From Methylorubrum rhodesianum (GTDB lineage Bacteria; Pseudomonadota; Alphaproteobacteria; Rhizobiales; Beijerinckiaceae): a stretch of DNA of 64,000 bases. The stretch is taken from NCBI RefSeq assembly GCF_014199985.1, contig NZ_JACHOS010000003.1:272454-336453 (forward strand), written 5' to 3'. The notes under the pieces are model-generated. The model was not told the origin of the DNA, searched no databases, and saw nothing but the letters and a program-made list of their open reading frames with translations. Shown here in pieces: positions 1-8,663 of the stretch. Positions within the stretch are counted from its first letter, which is position 1, and each line of letters begins with the position of its first letter. The translations under genes and the position numbers were made by a program.

Positions 1-112
1 CGTGCTTGGTCACCCCGGTCTGCGACAGGCCGAGCGCGCGCCCGGCGGCCGAGAAGCTGCCGAGCGCCGCCACCCGCGCGAAGACCTGCATTCCCGTCAC
101 GCGGTCGAGCAC
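1..112 (-). CDS. LysR-family transcriptional regulator, N-terminal fragment
   Basis: Only the first 37 codons are in the window; the gene runs off the left edge. The translation opens VLDRVTGMQVFARVAALGSF and continues with SAAGRALGLSQTGVTKH. This is the start of a LysR-type helix-turn-helix, in which the AAxxLGxSQ segment forms the recognition helix. I chose the GTG at 112 because LysR proteins usually begin a few residues before the M-x-V-F motif; an internal ATG at 91 would cut into the first helix. The gene is divergent from the DoxX gene, and a long inverted repeat starts 4 bp upstream of the GTG, so autoregulation and control of the neighbour are likely. Ligand unknown. Confidence 0.85.
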   Translation of the reverse strand, partial: MLDRVTGMQVFARVAALGSFSAAGRALGLSQTGVTKH

Positions 113-115
113 GGC

Positions 116-142
116 TCACCTCACTCTCTCAGAGTGAGGTGA
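116..142. promoter_or_regulatory. 12-bp perfect inverted repeat between lysR and doxX
   Basis: TCACCTCACTCT (116-127) and AGAGTGAGGTGA (131-142) are exact reverse complements separated by CTC. The repeat lies between the divergent lysR and doxX genes and almost touches the lysR start codon. LysR regulators often bind interrupted dyads in such divergent promoters, so this is a plausible operator; that role is inferred from position only. Confidence 0.5.
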
Positions 143-241
143 ATGGCAGCGAACGCGGATTATCGCAATCGCCTGGGGCGGGCATGGTCCGGTCATCGCG
201 AACGCCGCCACCGCGGCGCCGATCGAAACGACCGAACCGAG

Positions 242-673
242 ATGACCATGACCGCGACGACCCCGACCGCGATGACCTCGACCGACCCTCGCACCGCTCC
301 CTACGCCGCCCTGCTGCTGCGGCTCACCCTCGGCGGCCTGTTCCTGGCCCATGCCGGGCTGAAGCTGTTCGTGTTCACGCCCGCGGGCACGGCGGCCTTC
401 TTCGGCTCCCTCGGCCTGCCGCCCGCCCTCGGTTACGCGGTGATCGCCGTGGAAGCCGTCGGCGGCCTCGCCCTGATCCTCGGCCTCTATGCCCGCCTCG
501 TCGCCCTGGCTCTGGTTCCGGTGCTGATCGGCGCCATCGTCACCGTGCACGGTGCCAACGGCTTCTTCGCGCAGAATCCCGGCGGCGGCTGGGAGTTCGC
601 GGGTTTCTGGGCGGTGATGCTGCTGGTCCAGGCGGGGCTCGGCGACGGCCCCTATGCCCTGCGGCGCGCGTGA
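242..673 (+). CDS. DoxX-family membrane protein
   Basis: This is a 143-residue protein with four hydrophobic segments, beginning near LLLRLTLGGLFLAHAGLKLF, a typical DoxX opening with small residues and an AHAGLKL turn. DoxX proteins are small inner-membrane proteins linked to redox or thiol stress and quinone chemistry; the exact reaction is unknown here. The ATG at 242 (or 248) was preferred over the in-frame ATG at 143, because the extra residues are charged, low-complexity and unlike the family. It is followed 23 bp later by a VOC protein and is divergent from a LysR regulator, a layout common for quinone- or electrophile-response clusters. Confidence 0.8.
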   Translation: MTMTATTPTAMTSTDPRTAPYAALLLRLTLGGLFLAHAGLKLFVFTPAGTAAFFGSLGLPPALGYAVIAVEAVGGLALILGLYARLVALALVPVLIGAIVTVHGANGFFAQNPGGGWEFAGFWAVMLLVQAGLGDGPYALRRA

Positions 674-696
674 CGCGCCAGGCGAGGAGAGAGCGC

Positions 697-1179
697 GTGA
701 GCCAACCGATCCATCCGGGGGCCCGCATCGGCCACGTCCACCTCAAGGTGGCCGACCTCGAACGAGCGCTGGCCTTTTACTGCGGCGTGCTCGGCTTCGC
801 GCTGACGCAGCGCTACGGTGCCCGGGCCGCCTTCGTCTCGGCCGGCGGCTACCACCACCATATCGGCCTCAACACCTGGGAGAGCGCCGGCGGTTCTCCG
901 CCGCCGCCCGGCCATACCGGCCTCTACCACCTCGCGATCCTCTACCCGAGCCGGGCGGCCCTGGCCGATGCCCTGCGCCGGGTCGAGGCGGCCGGTCTCC
1001 CACTCGACGGTGCCAGCGACCACGGCGTGTCCGAGGCCCTCTACCTGCGCGATCCGGACGGGAACGGGGTCGAGTTGTACCGTGACCTCCCGGAGGCCGC
1101 GTGGCCGCGGAACGAGAAGGGCGACCTCGCCATGCTCACCCGTCCCCTCGACCTCGCCGGTCTCCGGGCTGAAACCTGA
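697..1179 (+). CDS. VOC-family (glyoxalase/dioxygenase fold) protein
   Basis: The 160-residue protein has paired VOC motifs: IGHVHLKVADLERALAFYCG at the start, GGYHHHIGLNTW in the middle, and ALYLRDPDGNGVELYRD near the C-terminus. His, His and Glu in these motifs would bind a divalent metal as in catechol 2,3-dioxygenase or glyoxalase folds. The start is the GTG at 697, preceded by AGGAGAG; the longer in-frame ORF upstream overlaps doxX and is non-coding. Substrate unknown. It is probably co-transcribed with doxX. Confidence 0.82.
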   Translation: MSQPIHPGARIGHVHLKVADLERALAFYCGVLGFALTQRYGARAAFVSAGGYHHHIGLNTWESAGGSPPPPGHTGLYHLAILYPSRAALADALRRVEAAGLPLDGASDHGVSEALYLRDPDGNGVELYRDLPEAAWPRNEKGDLAMLTRPLDLAGLRAET

Positions 1180-1190
1180 ACCCTTCCCGC

Positions 1191-1218
1191 TTGACGGCTC
1201 TGTACCCGCGTGTACTTT
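1191..1218 (+). promoter_or_regulatory. Predicted sigma-70-type promoter of the regulator/UppS operon
   Basis: TTGACG (1191-1196), a 16-bp spacer and TACTTT (1213-1218) form a good -35/-10 pair. The -10 overlaps the CTTTGCAATGCAAAG palindrome at 1215-1229. Transcription would start near 1225, so translation most likely begins at the ATG at 1258 and not at the upstream in-frame ATG at 1222. Confidence 0.55.
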
Positions 1219-1229
1219 GCAATGCAAAG
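1215..1229. promoter_or_regulatory. Operator-like palindrome CTTTGCAATGCAAAG
   Basis: The arms CTTTGCA and TGCAAAG flank a single A. The site overlaps the predicted -10 and transcription start of the operon that encodes a winged-helix regulator, so autorepression is the simplest reading. A 13-of-15 copy, CTTTACGATGCAAAG, occurs at 2378-2392 over the start codon of the third gene. Confidence 0.55.
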
Positions 1230-1257
1230 CACGCCTCGATGCGGGAAGACGGACCCC

Positions 1258-1911
1258 ATGCGTGACAGCCAGGGCGACCTCGACAAGGCGCTCGCCGACA
1301 TCGTCGCGATCCGGATGCAGATCGCCCGGGACACCGCCTTCCGCGGTCTCGGCGCGGCGACCCTCGCGGCGACCGGGCTCCTCGCCCTCGTCGTCGCGGG
1401 CGCGCAAGCCCTGCTGCTCGACGATCCGACCGCGCGGCCGGTCGTCTTCTTCGGCCTCTGGGTCGCCGCCGCCGTCACCGCCTGCGCCCTGATCGGGTTC
1501 GAGGCGGTGCGCCGCTCGCGCCGGGTCCATTCGGGGCTGGCCGACGCGATGGTGTTCAGCGCCATCGAAGGGTTTCTGCCCGCGGGCGGGGCGGGGTTGT
1601 GCCTCGGGCTCGTCTTCGCCCGCTTCGCACCGGACCAGCTCTGGATGCTGCCGGGCCTGTGGCAGGTTCTGGTCGGGCTCGGCCTGTTCGCGTCTGCCCG
1701 CATCCTGCCCCGCACCGTGCCGCTGGCGGGGGCCTGGTACCTGCTCGCCGGGCTCACGGTGCTGGCGTTCGCCAGCGAGGCCCGCCACCTCTCGCCCTGG
1801 CTGATGGGTCTGCCCTTCGCGGTGGGCCAGGGGCTGCTCGCCGTCATCATCCATCGCCATTCGGGCCACGCCGACGGATCTGACGACGGAGACGCCGATG
1901 CCGACCTCTGA
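1258..1911 (+). CDS. Six-helix hydrophobic membrane protein, function unknown
   Basis: This 217-residue protein has about six hydrophobic segments: two around residues 30-75, then four from about 100 to 205, separated by short charged loops. The N-terminus (RDSQGDLDKALADIVAIRMQ) is cytoplasmic-looking and may be helical. I do not recognise a catalytic motif. The gene overlaps the downstream regulator by 14 bp and is followed by the UppS-like gene, so the three probably form one operon. The ATG at 1258 fits the predicted transcription start near 1225. A role in the envelope or in sensing for the regulator is a guess from context. Confidence 0.75.
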   Translation: MRDSQGDLDKALADIVAIRMQIARDTAFRGLGAATLAATGLLALVVAGAQALLLDDPTARPVVFFGLWVAAAVTACALIGFEAVRRSRRVHSGLADAMVFSAIEGFLPAGGAGLCLGLVFARFAPDQLWMLPGLWQVLVGLGLFASARILPRTVPLAGAWYLLAGLTVLAFASEARHLSPWLMGLPFAVGQGLLAVIIHRHSGHADGSDDGDADADL

Positions 1912-2320
1912 TCGCCCTGACGCCCGCTTCTCCTACGAGGGGCTCGACCGGATCATCCACGAGCGGGCGCGGCTCTCGGTGCTGACCTCGCTGGTCTCGC
2001 ATCCCCGCGGCCTCGCCTTTCCCGACCTCAAGCGCCTGTGCGGGCTCACCGACGGCAATCTCAGCCGCCACCTCGCCGTGCTGCAGGAGGCCGACCTCGT
2101 CAGCCTGGAGAAGGGCTACGACCAGAACCGGCCGCAGACCCTCTGCCGCCTGACGCCCTCCGGCCGCACCCGCTTCCTCGACTATCTCGGGGTGCTGGAG
2201 CAGGTGGTGCGCGACGCCGCGCAAGCGGCGGGCCGCTCGCAGGGTGCGGCCGGCCGGTCCCAGGCTGCCGAAGAGCGGCCCACCGGCCACGATCGCTCCG
2301 GCCTCGCCGAACCGGTCTGA
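1898..2320 (+). CDS. Winged-helix transcriptional regulator
   Basis: The 140-residue protein reads as a short winged-helix DNA-binding protein. Residues about 20-60 carry helix 1 ([20 protein letters not shown]) and the recognition region ([20 protein letters not shown]). These are followed by a wing ([20 protein letters not shown]) and a final helix. This is the ArsR/MarR-like small-regulator type usually paired with membrane proteins. It has no cysteine cluster for metal sensing. The Ala/Gly-rich tail after residue 112 is probably disordered. Its likely targets are the two CTTTGC-type palindromes in this operon. Confidence 0.85.
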   Translation: MPTSDRPDARFSYEGLDRIIHERARLSVLTSLVSHPRGLAFPDLKRLCGLTDGNLSRHLAVLQEADLVSLEKGYDQNRPQTLCRLTPSGRTRFLDYLGVLEQVVRDAAQAAGRSQGAAGRSQAAEERPTGHDRSGLAEPV

Positions 2321-2377
2321 CGGCCGCTCCCGACATCCCATCGAACGCCCCCGCACGTCCCGCATCTCGCCCGGAGA

Positions 2378-2392
2378 CTTTACGATGCAAAG
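2378..2392. promoter_or_regulatory. Second operator-like palindrome over the uppS-like start codon
   Basis: CTTTACGATGCAAAG matches the palindrome at 1215-1229 in 13 of 15 positions. The start codon ATG (2385-2387) lies inside it. A bound repressor here could block an internal promoter or act as a roadblock to transcription from upstream. Confidence 0.45.
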
Positions 2393-3095
2393 CCCTCTCG
2401 ATCGCAGATCCGGTCTGCACGCGGCGATCATCATGGACGGCAACGGCCGCTGGGCGAGCGCCCGCGGCCTGCCCCGGAGCGCGGGCCACCGGGCGGGCGT
2501 CAAGACGATCCAGCGGGTGGCGGAGGCGGCTCCCGGCCTCGGCGTCGGCACGCTGACGCTCTACGCCTTCTCCAGCGACAACTGGCGCCGCCCCGCCGAG
2601 GAGGTCGGCGGGCTGATGCGCCTGCTGCGGGCCTATCTGCGCGGCGAGACCGAGCGGCTCGCCCGCAGCGGCACCCGCCTGACCGTGATCGGCCGGCGCG
2701 ACCGCCTGCCCGCGGGCATCCCGGAGGCGATCGCGCGGGCCGAGGCCGCGACCGCCGCGGGCGACCGGCTGCACCTGCGCATCGCCGTCGACTATTCCTC
2801 GCGCGACGCGATCCTCGCCGCCGCCGCCCGGCTCGGGCCGGAGGACCTGAGCCGCGAGGCCATGAGCGGGGCTCTGTGCGGGGACGGCGACGTCGATCTC
2901 CTGATCCGCACCGGCGGTGAGAAGCGGCTCTCCGACTTCCTGCTCTGGGAGGCGGCCTACGCGGAGCTGCACTTCACCGAGCGGATGTGGCCTGATTTCA
3001 GCGCCACCGACCTCGCCGCGGCGGTCGCCGACTTTTCCGCCCGCGACCGGCGGTTCGGGGGGCTGAACCCGCCCGTCCTCACCGTAGCGGCCTGA
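2385..3095 (+). CDS. uppS: Polyprenyl diphosphate synthase (UppS/cis-prenyltransferase family)
   Basis: The 236-residue protein has the cis-prenyltransferase signatures: [12 protein letters not shown] near residues 13-25 with the catalytic Asp, a HRAG motif, [11 protein letters not shown], and the C-terminal [20 protein letters not shown], where the usual form is RTSGExRxSNFxLWQ. It would condense isopentenyl diphosphate onto an allylic primer to give a long-chain cis-polyprenyl diphosphate carrier. GGAG at 2373-2376 supports the ATG at 2385. Housekeeping uppS normally sits with frr and cdsA. This copy is in an operon with a regulator and a membrane protein, so it may be a conditional second enzyme. 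Confidence 0.88.
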   Translation: MQSPLDRRSGLHAAIIMDGNGRWASARGLPRSAGHRAGVKTIQRVAEAAPGLGVGTLTLYAFSSDNWRRPAEEVGGLMRLLRAYLRGETERLARSGTRLTVIGRRDRLPAGIPEAIARAEAATAAGDRLHLRIAVDYSSRDAILAAAARLGPEDLSREAMSGALCGDGDVDLLIRTGGEKRLSDFLLWEAAYAELHFTERMWPDFSATDLAAAVADFSARDRRFGGLNPPVLTVAA

Positions 3096-3102
3096 TCGTC
3101 CG

Positions 3103-3139
3103 GCCCGCGCGCCGGGAAGAAGCCGCTCGGCGCGCGGGC
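3103..3139 (+). terminator. 12-bp GC hairpin after uppS-like gene
   Basis: GCCCGCGCGCCG (3103-3114) and CGGCGCGCGGGC (3128-3139) pair perfectly around a 13-nt loop, 8 bp after the uppS-like stop. There is no T-tract, so it may pause or stabilise the RNA more than terminate it. Confidence 0.45.
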
Positions 3140-3468
3140 TCCGGTAGCTTCGGCATGGCCTCGGCCGAGGGCATGCAATTCGTTCAGATGACCGTCCGGG
3201 TCGCGATGGTCGGGCTCCTGCCGGTCGTGCCCGTTTTCGCGATGCTTCCCGCCTTCGAGGCGGCAACGGGGTTGCGCATCCACCTTGTGCCATACGTTCG
3301 CGTCGGGATCGCCATGGCGCCGTCGCTCCGGCTCGACTGGACCGGTCCGCGCGCAGCAGGGGCCGAGGCCCGGCTGGCCGGGCCGCCGGGCAGCGCTACC
3401 TACCCGCGCCATGCACAGAGCCGCCCTGAGGCGGACCTCCCAACCATCGAAGCCGCGACGCGAAAACC
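3140..3468. other. Gap without a supported gene
   Basis: About 330 bp lie between the hairpin and the ankyrin gene. A forward frame opening at 3155 has a hydrophobic start but no ribosome binding site. It overlaps the ankyrin gene in another frame and turns Pro/Arg-rich, so I do not call it. I see no other clear signal. Confidence 0.5.
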
Positions 3469-3987
3469 ATGTCCGCTGACCGCCCCGCCCTCGACGACGA
3501 GACCCTCGCCTTCGCCGCCCGCGTCTTCCAGTACGCCCGGATGGGCCATGCCGAGGAGTTGGCCGAGCTGTTCGGTCAGGGGCTTCCGGCAAACCTGCGC
3601 AACGACAAGGGCGACAGCCTGTTGATGCTCGCCGCCTATAACGGGCAGGCGGCGGCGGCCCGCGCGATCCTGGAGGCCGGGGGCGACCCCGAACTCGCCA
3701 ACGACCGCGGCCAGACCCCGCTCGCCGGGGCGGCCTTCAAGGGCGATGCCGAGATCGTCCGGCTGCTCCTGGAGCACGGGGCGCAGGTCGACGGGGCCGG
3801 CGACGGCTCCCGCACCGCGCTGATGGTGGCGGCGATGTTCGACCGCACCGAGATCGTCGATCTGCTGCTGGCCCACGGCGCCGATCCGGCCCGGCGCGAC
3901 GCCTCCGGGATGAGCGCCGCCGACATGGCCCGCCAGATGGGAGCCCAGAACACTCCGGCCCAGTTGGAACGCGCAGGGGCGGGCTGA
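3469..3987 (+). CDS. Ankyrin-repeat protein
   Basis: The 172-residue protein is almost entirely ankyrin repeats. About four units run from residue 20 to 160, with clear GDSLLMLAAYNGQ, GQTPLAGAAFKGDAEIVRLL, RTALMVAAMFDRTEIVDLLL and SGMSAADMARQMG segments. There is no signal peptide, so a cytoplasmic protein-binding adaptor is likely; the partner is unknown. The ATG at 3469 follows the gap above. The short tail QNTPAQLERAGAG is outside the repeats. Confidence 0.88.
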   Translation: MSADRPALDDETLAFAARVFQYARMGHAEELAELFGQGLPANLRNDKGDSLLMLAAYNGQAAAARAILEAGGDPELANDRGQTPLAGAAFKGDAEIVRLLLEHGAQVDGAGDGSRTALMVAAMFDRTEIVDLLLAHGADPARRDASGMSAADMARQMGAQNTPAQLERAGAG

Positions 3988-4079
3988 CCGGTTCCGGCAG
4001 GCGGCGCCTCGTGTAGGATCGCCCTCTCGCGCCGGGCGACATCACGATTCCGGACGTGAGGAACGCCGGGAGAGGGGCC

Positions 4080-5585
4080 ATGCCGGACGCGATCGGGGCG
4101 ATCGACCAGGGCACCACGAGCACGCGCTTCATCGTGTTCGACCGCCGGGGCACCATCCTGGCGCAGGCCCAGCGCGAGCACGAGCAGATCTTTCCCCGTC
4201 CCGGCTGGGTCGAGCACGACCCGCGGGAGATCTGGCGCAACACCCACGCGGTGATGCGCGAGGGGCTGGCCCAGGCCGGGCTGGAGCCGCGGGATCTGGC
4301 CGCCATCGGCCTCACCAACCAGCGCGAGACGGCCCTGCTCTGGGACCGCCGCACCGGCGAGCCGCTGCACCACGCCCTCGTCTGGCAGGACACCCGCACC
4401 GACCGGCAGGTGGCCGCGCTCGCCCGCGACGGCGGCCGCGACCGCTTCCGCGGCGTGACCGGCCTGCCGCTGGCGAGCTACTTCTCCGCCTCCAAGCTCG
4501 CGTGGCTGCTGGACCATGTCGACGGGGCGCGGGCGCTCGCCGAGGACGGAACCGCCCTGTTCGGCACGATCGATTCCTGGCTCGTCTGGAACCTCACCGG
4601 CGGCCCGGACGGCGGATTGCACGTCACCGACGTCACCAATGCCAGCCGCACGCAGCTGATGTCGCTGGCGACCCTCGACTGGGACGAGGCCATGCTCGGC
4701 GTGTTCCGCATCCCGCGGGGGGTGCTGCCGCGGATCGTCTCCTCCAGTGCCGTGCTCGGCGAGACCCGCGACCCGTTCCCCGGCGTGGCGGTCGGCGGGA
4801 TTCTCGGCGACCAGCAGGCCGCCCTGTTCGGGCAGACCTGCTTCTCGGCGGGCGAGGCCAAGAACACCTACGGCACCGGATGCTTCGCGCTGATGAACAC
4901 CGGCCCCGAACCCGTCGCCTCCACCGCCGGGCTCGTCACCACCGTGGCCTATCAGCTCGACGGAGGCCCGCCGGCCTACGCCCTCGAAGGCTCCATCGCC
5001 ATCACCGGCGCCCTGGTCCAGTGGCTGCGGGACAATCTCGGGCTGATCGGCGCGTCGAGCGAGATCGAGGGGCTGGCCCGCAGCGCCGAGGACAATGGCG
5101 GCGTCTACGTGGTGCCGGCCTTCTCCGGCCTCTACGCTCCGCACTGGCGGGACGACGCCCGCGGCCTGATCATCGGCCTGACCCGCTTCGCCCACCGCGG
5201 CCATATCGCCCGCGCCTGCCTGGAGGCCACCGCCTACCAGACCCGCGAGGTGCTCGAGGCGATGGAGCGCGATTCCGGCTGTCCGATTCCCGAACTGCGC
5301 TGCGACGGCGGCATGACCGGCAACGACCTCCTGATGCAGTTCCAGGCCGACATCCTCGACCGGCCGACCCTGCGCCCCAAGGTTTCGGAGACGACGGCGC
5401 TCGGCGCGGCCTACGCCGCCGGCCTTGCCACCGGGTTTTGGAAAACGCTCGAGGATCTTCGCGATAACTGGGCCGTGGACAAACGCTGGCATCCGCGTAT
5501 CGAGGCGGAGGAACGTCGGGCACTCTTCGCCGGCTGGGGGCGAGCGGTGGAACGCTCGTTCGGATGGGTTGAGGAGAACGCTTGA
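4080..5585 (+). CDS. glpK: Glycerol kinase
   Basis: The 501-residue FGGY-family kinase matches the usual GlpK length. It begins [18 protein letters not shown], the N-terminal phosphate-binding motif, and contains [26 protein letters not shown], the NTYGTGCF region and the C-terminal [17 protein letters not shown]. It phosphorylates glycerol to sn-glycerol 3-phosphate in the cytoplasm. The ATG at 4080, preceded by GGGAGAGGGG, is preferred over an in-frame GTG at 4056. Its stop overlaps the ATG of the next gene by one base, so the two are translationally coupled. No glpF or glpD is nearby. Confidence 0.95.
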   Translation: MPDAIGAIDQGTTSTRFIVFDRRGTILAQAQREHEQIFPRPGWVEHDPREIWRNTHAVMREGLAQAGLEPRDLAAIGLTNQRETALLWDRRTGEPLHHALVWQDTRTDRQVAALARDGGRDRFRGVTGLPLASYFSASKLAWLLDHVDGARALAEDGTALFGTIDSWLVWNLTGGPDGGLHVTDVTNASRTQLMSLATLDWDEAMLGVFRIPRGVLPRIVSSSAVLGETRDPFPGVAVGGILGDQQAALFGQTCFSAGEAKNTYGTGCFALMNTGPEPVASTAGLVTTVAYQLDGGPPAYALEGSIAITGALVQWLRDNLGLIGASSEIEGLARSAEDNGGVYVVPAFSGLYAPHWRDDARGLIIGLTRFAHRGHIARACLEATAYQTREVLEAMERDSGCPIPELRCDGGMTGNDLLMQFQADILDRPTLRPKVSETTALGAAYAAGLATGFWKTLEDLRDNWAVDKRWHPRIEAEERRALFAGWGRAVERSFGWVEENA

Positions 5586-6757
5586 TGGCTGCTCGGATAC
5601 GCTCGCTTCGCACGGCTCTGCTGGTCACGACGATGGCGCTGGCCCCGCTCGCTGCCGGCCTCTCTGCGGGCCTCGCGCCGGCCCCGGTCCGCGCCGCGCC
5701 GGCCGCCTATCCGGGCCAGCAGGAGGGCGACCACGTCGTCGAGAACTTCAAATTCGCCAGCGGCGAGAGCCTGGACCGGGTCAAGCTGCACTACACCACC
5801 CTCGGCACGCCGCACCGCGGTGCCGATGGCGAGATCGACAACGCCGTGCTCGTCCTGCACGGCACCACGGGCACCGGAAAGAGCTTCCTGATCCCGACCG
5901 TCGGGCCGGAGCTGTTCGGCGAGGGCGCGCCCCTGGACGCGAAGCGCTGGTACGTGATCCTGCCCGACGGGCTCGGCCGCGGCGGCTCCTCGAAGCCCTC
6001 CGACGGCCTCAAGGCACGCTTTCCCCGCTACGGCTACGCGGATGTGGTGGAGGGCCAGCACCGGGTCGTCACCGAGGCGCTCGGGGTCAAGCACCTGCGC
6101 CTCGTGCTCGGCACCTCCATGGGCGGGATGCAGGCCTGGATGTGGGGCGAGCGCTACCCCGGCAGCATGGACCTGCTGATGGCGGTGGCGAGCCAGCCGA
6201 TCCCGGTGAGCGGGCGCAACGCCCTGTGGCGGCGCCTGCTGATCGAGGGCATCCGCACGGATCCCGACTGGAAGGGCGGGGACTATACCGAGCAGCCGCG
6301 CCATTTCGGGCGCATCCTGCCGATCTTCAACATCATGACCGAGAGCGTGCTCGGCCTGCAGAAGCAGGCGCCGACCCGCGCCGCGGCCGACAAGGCCTAC
6401 GACAAGATGATCGCCGGCTACGAGAACAAGGCCGACGCCAACGACTGGATGTACTGGTTCGACTCGTCCTACGACTACGACCCCTCGCCGGACCTGGAAA
6501 AGATCACCGCCAAGGTGCTGGCGGTGAACTTCGCCGACGACGAGCTCAATCCGCCTCAGCTCGACGTGATGAACGCGGCGTTCGCCCGGGTGAAGGACGG
6601 CCGCTTCGTGCTGGTCCCGACCTCGCCCGAGACCCACGGCCACCAATCCCTGCGGTTCGCCGGCCTGTGGAAGGGCTACCTCGCCGAGTTTCTGGGCCAG
6701 CCCGAGGCGACGACCGAGAAGAAGAGTTCGTCGGAGCGGCCGGAGGGCAGCCGGTAA
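5585..6757 (+). CDS. Exported alpha/beta hydrolase, homoserine O-acetyltransferase (MetX)-like
   Basis: The 390-residue protein has a signal peptide (positively charged start, hydrophobic stretch, APVRAAPA near residue 38), followed by a MetX-like alpha/beta-hydrolase fold. The nucleophile elbow is GTSMGGMQAW, an acid is in NFADDELNPP, and the catalytic histidine is in SPETHGHQS. MetX proteins acylate homoserine in the cytoplasm. A secreted member is more likely a hydrolase or acyltransferase for another substrate. It overlaps glpK by one base. The C-terminal KKSSSERPEGSR is a disordered tail. Confidence 0.82.
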   Translation: MAARIRSLRTALLVTTMALAPLAAGLSAGLAPAPVRAAPAAYPGQQEGDHVVENFKFASGESLDRVKLHYTTLGTPHRGADGEIDNAVLVLHGTTGTGKSFLIPTVGPELFGEGAPLDAKRWYVILPDGLGRGGSSKPSDGLKARFPRYGYADVVEGQHRVVTEALGVKHLRLVLGTSMGGMQAWMWGERYPGSMDLLMAVASQPIPVSGRNALWRRLLIEGIRTDPDWKGGDYTEQPRHFGRILPIFNIMTESVLGLQKQAPTRAAADKAYDKMIAGYENKADANDWMYWFDSSYDYDPSPDLEKITAKVLAVNFADDELNPPQLDVMNAAFARVKDGRFVLVPTSPETHGHQSLRFAGLWKGYLAEFLGQPEATTEKKSSSERPEGSR

Positions 6758-6922
6758 GCCGCCGGGCGGAGGGCCGGCCCCCTTCGGTCCGGCTCTCGGC
6801 CCTGCCCGCGCCAGCACCCGACGGCAGCGGAATGTGCATTTTCTTGCAGAAATCGATAGAACCTTAAGTATTCCGGTGCAGGGTAGCGGGACTGAGCGTC
6901 TCCATCCCTTCCCGGACTCATC

Positions 6923-8608
6923 ATGCGCGTTTCCCTCAAGGCAGCCCTGGCGGGCTCGTTCAGCCTTCTGGCCGTGGTTGCTGCGGTTCAGGGCGGTCTC
7001 AGCGTCGTCAAGCTTTCGGCCATCGACCACGAGGTCCGCGACATCGCCGACAACTGGCTGCCCTCGGTCGGACTGCTCGGCGACATCAGCACCGCGACCC
7101 GCGACGAGCGGGTGAAGACCTACCGCTACGTCGCCGCCTCGCCGACCGCCGCGCTGCGCGAGGAGAACGAGAAGAGCGTGCGCACGAGCCAGGCCGCCCT
7201 CGAGGCCCTGCGGCGGGCCTACGAGCCGATGATCACCTCGCCCGAGGAGCGGGCGCTGTACCAGCGCTTCTCCGAGACCTGGGCGACCTACACGCAGCGG
7301 GTCGAGACGATCGTCGGCCTGATGCGGGAGGGGCGCCAGCCCGAGGCCCTCGCCCTGCTGACCGGGCCGGAGGCCCTGGGCCTCGCACAGTCCGCCACCA
7401 AGGTGCTTCAGGAGAACCTCGCCCTCAACAAGCGCGGGGCCAAGGCCAGCGTCGAGGGGGCCGTCGGCAGCGCCGCCTCCGCCACGGCCGCCGCCTGGAT
7501 CGCCATGGCCGTGACGCTGCTCTCCGCGCTCGCCGCCGCCCTGTTCGGCTGGTTCGGGATCTCGCGCCCGATCACCCGGATGACCGGGGCGATGGGCGCG
7601 CTCGCGAGCGGTGACGCGGCGGTCGCGGTGCCGGGACGGGAGCGCGGCGACGAGATCGGCGCCATGGCCGCGGCGGTGCAGGTGTTCAAGGACAACCTGA
7701 TCCGCACCCGCGCCCTCGAGGAGGAGACGCGGGCCGCCCGCGCCGGCGCCGAGGCGCAGCGCCGGGCCGCCGCGAGGGCCCTCGCCGACGACTTCCAGCG
7801 CGCCGTCGGCGGTATCGTTCAGGGCGTGACCGCCGCCGCGACCGAGCTGCAGGCCACCGCCCAGCAATTGACCGCCAATGCCAGCCAGACCGCCGGCCAG
7901 TCCGGCACGGTCGCCGCCTCCGCCGAGGAGGCCGCCTCCAATGTCGGCACGGTCGCCGCCGCGGCGGAGGAGCTCGGCGCCTCGGTGCAGGAGATCGGCC
8001 GGCAGGTCGACGGCTCGGCCTCGCTGGCGCAGGCGGCCGTCGCCGAGGCCGGGCAGACGGCAATCCTCGTGCGCGACCTCTCCGAGGCCGCCGCGCGCAT
8101 CGGCGACGTGGTGGCGATGATCTCGACCATCGCCGGCCAGACCAACCTTCTGGCGCTGAACGCCACGATCGAGGCCGCCCGCGCCGGCGAGGCGGGCCGC
8201 GGCTTCGCCGTCGTCGCGGCGGAGGTGAAGGAACTCGCCAACCAGACCGCCCGGGCGACGGAGGAGATCACCGGGCAGATCGGGCGCATCCAGGGCGCCA
8301 CGGGGCAGGCGGTCGGCGCCATCGACAGCATCGCCGGGCGCATCCGCGAGATCAGCGGCGTCGCCACCGGCATCGCCGCCGCGGTCGAGGAGCAGGGGGC
8401 GGCGACGCAGGAGATCGTGCGCAACGTCGCCCAGGCTGCGGGCGGCACGGAGGCGGTCACCCGCACCATCGCCAGCGTGGCGGGTGCCGCCGAGGAGACC
8501 GGCGCGGCGGCGGCCCAGGTGCTGTCCTCGGCGACCGAACTGTCGCGCCAGTCCGAGCACCTCTCGGCGGAGGTCGCCCGCTTCCTCGACACCGTGCGCG
8601 CGGCCTGA
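6923..8608 (+). CDS. Methyl-accepting chemotaxis protein
   Basis: The 561-residue chemoreceptor has a transmembrane helix at about residues 8-30, a periplasmic four-helix-type sensor of about 160 residues, a second helix near 190-212, a HAMP domain ([18 protein letters not shown]) and a long cytoplasmic signalling domain. The hairpin tip that binds CheA/CheW is visible in [20 protein letters not shown] and the following [16 protein letters not shown]. There is no C-terminal CheR-binding pentapeptide. The ligand is unknown. The gene stands alone, 165 bp after the hydrolase. Confidence 0.95.
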   Translation: MRVSLKAALAGSFSLLAVVAAVQGGLSVVKLSAIDHEVRDIADNWLPSVGLLGDISTATRDERVKTYRYVAASPTAALREENEKSVRTSQAALEALRRAYEPMITSPEERALYQRFSETWATYTQRVETIVGLMREGRQPEALALLTGPEALGLAQSATKVLQENLALNKRGAKASVEGAVGSAASATAAAWIAMAVTLLSALAAALFGWFGISRPITRMTGAMGALASGDAAVAVPGRERGDEIGAMAAAVQVFKDNLIRTRALEEETRAARAGAEAQRRAAARALADDFQRAVGGIVQGVTAAATELQATAQQLTANASQTAGQSGTVAASAEEAASNVGTVAAAAEELGASVQEIGRQVDGSASLAQAAVAEAGQTAILVRDLSEAAARIGDVVAMISTIAGQTNLLALNATIEAARAGEAGRGFAVVAAEVKELANQTARATEEITGQIGRIQGATGQAVGAIDSIAGRIREISGVATGIAAAVEEQGAATQEIVRNVAQAAGGTEAVTRTIASVAGAAEETGAAAAQVLSSATELSRQSEHLSAEVARFLDTVRAA

Positions 8609-8616
8609 GCGTCAGC

Positions 8617-8661
8617 AGGGCTCTGCCCTGCACCCGCCAAAGGACTTGCCCTTGGGGAGCC
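8617..8661. repeat. Short intergenic REP-like element
   Basis: CAGGGCTCTGCCCTG is a compact dyad, followed by CTTGCCCTTGGGGAGCCCG. A related arrangement, CAGGGCCCTGCCCTG then CTTGCCCATTCGAAGCCCG, occurs at 24764-24838. Both lie just after gene ends, which suggests a dispersed palindromic repeat family that may help termination. Confidence 0.4.
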
Positions 8662-8663
8662 CG

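Noticed and set aside
1210..1257. Upstream start codons for the membrane protein at 1258, including an ATG at 1222
   Set aside because: They lie at or before the predicted transcription start and inside the operator palindrome, so the ATG at 1258 is more likely.
3155..3625. Forward frame with a hydrophobic N-terminus before the ankyrin gene
   Set aside because: It has no ribosome site, runs into the ankyrin gene in another frame and becomes Pro/Arg/Ser-rich. It is probably not translated.
6834..6870. Sigma-54 promoter before the chemoreceptor
   Set aside because: TTGCA is present but the -24 GG element is missing at the correct spacing.
5411..8560. A 1049-codon open frame on the minus strand
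   Set aside because: It is antisense to the MetX-like gene and the chemoreceptor; composition is low-complexity Gly/Arg/Leu with no family motif.
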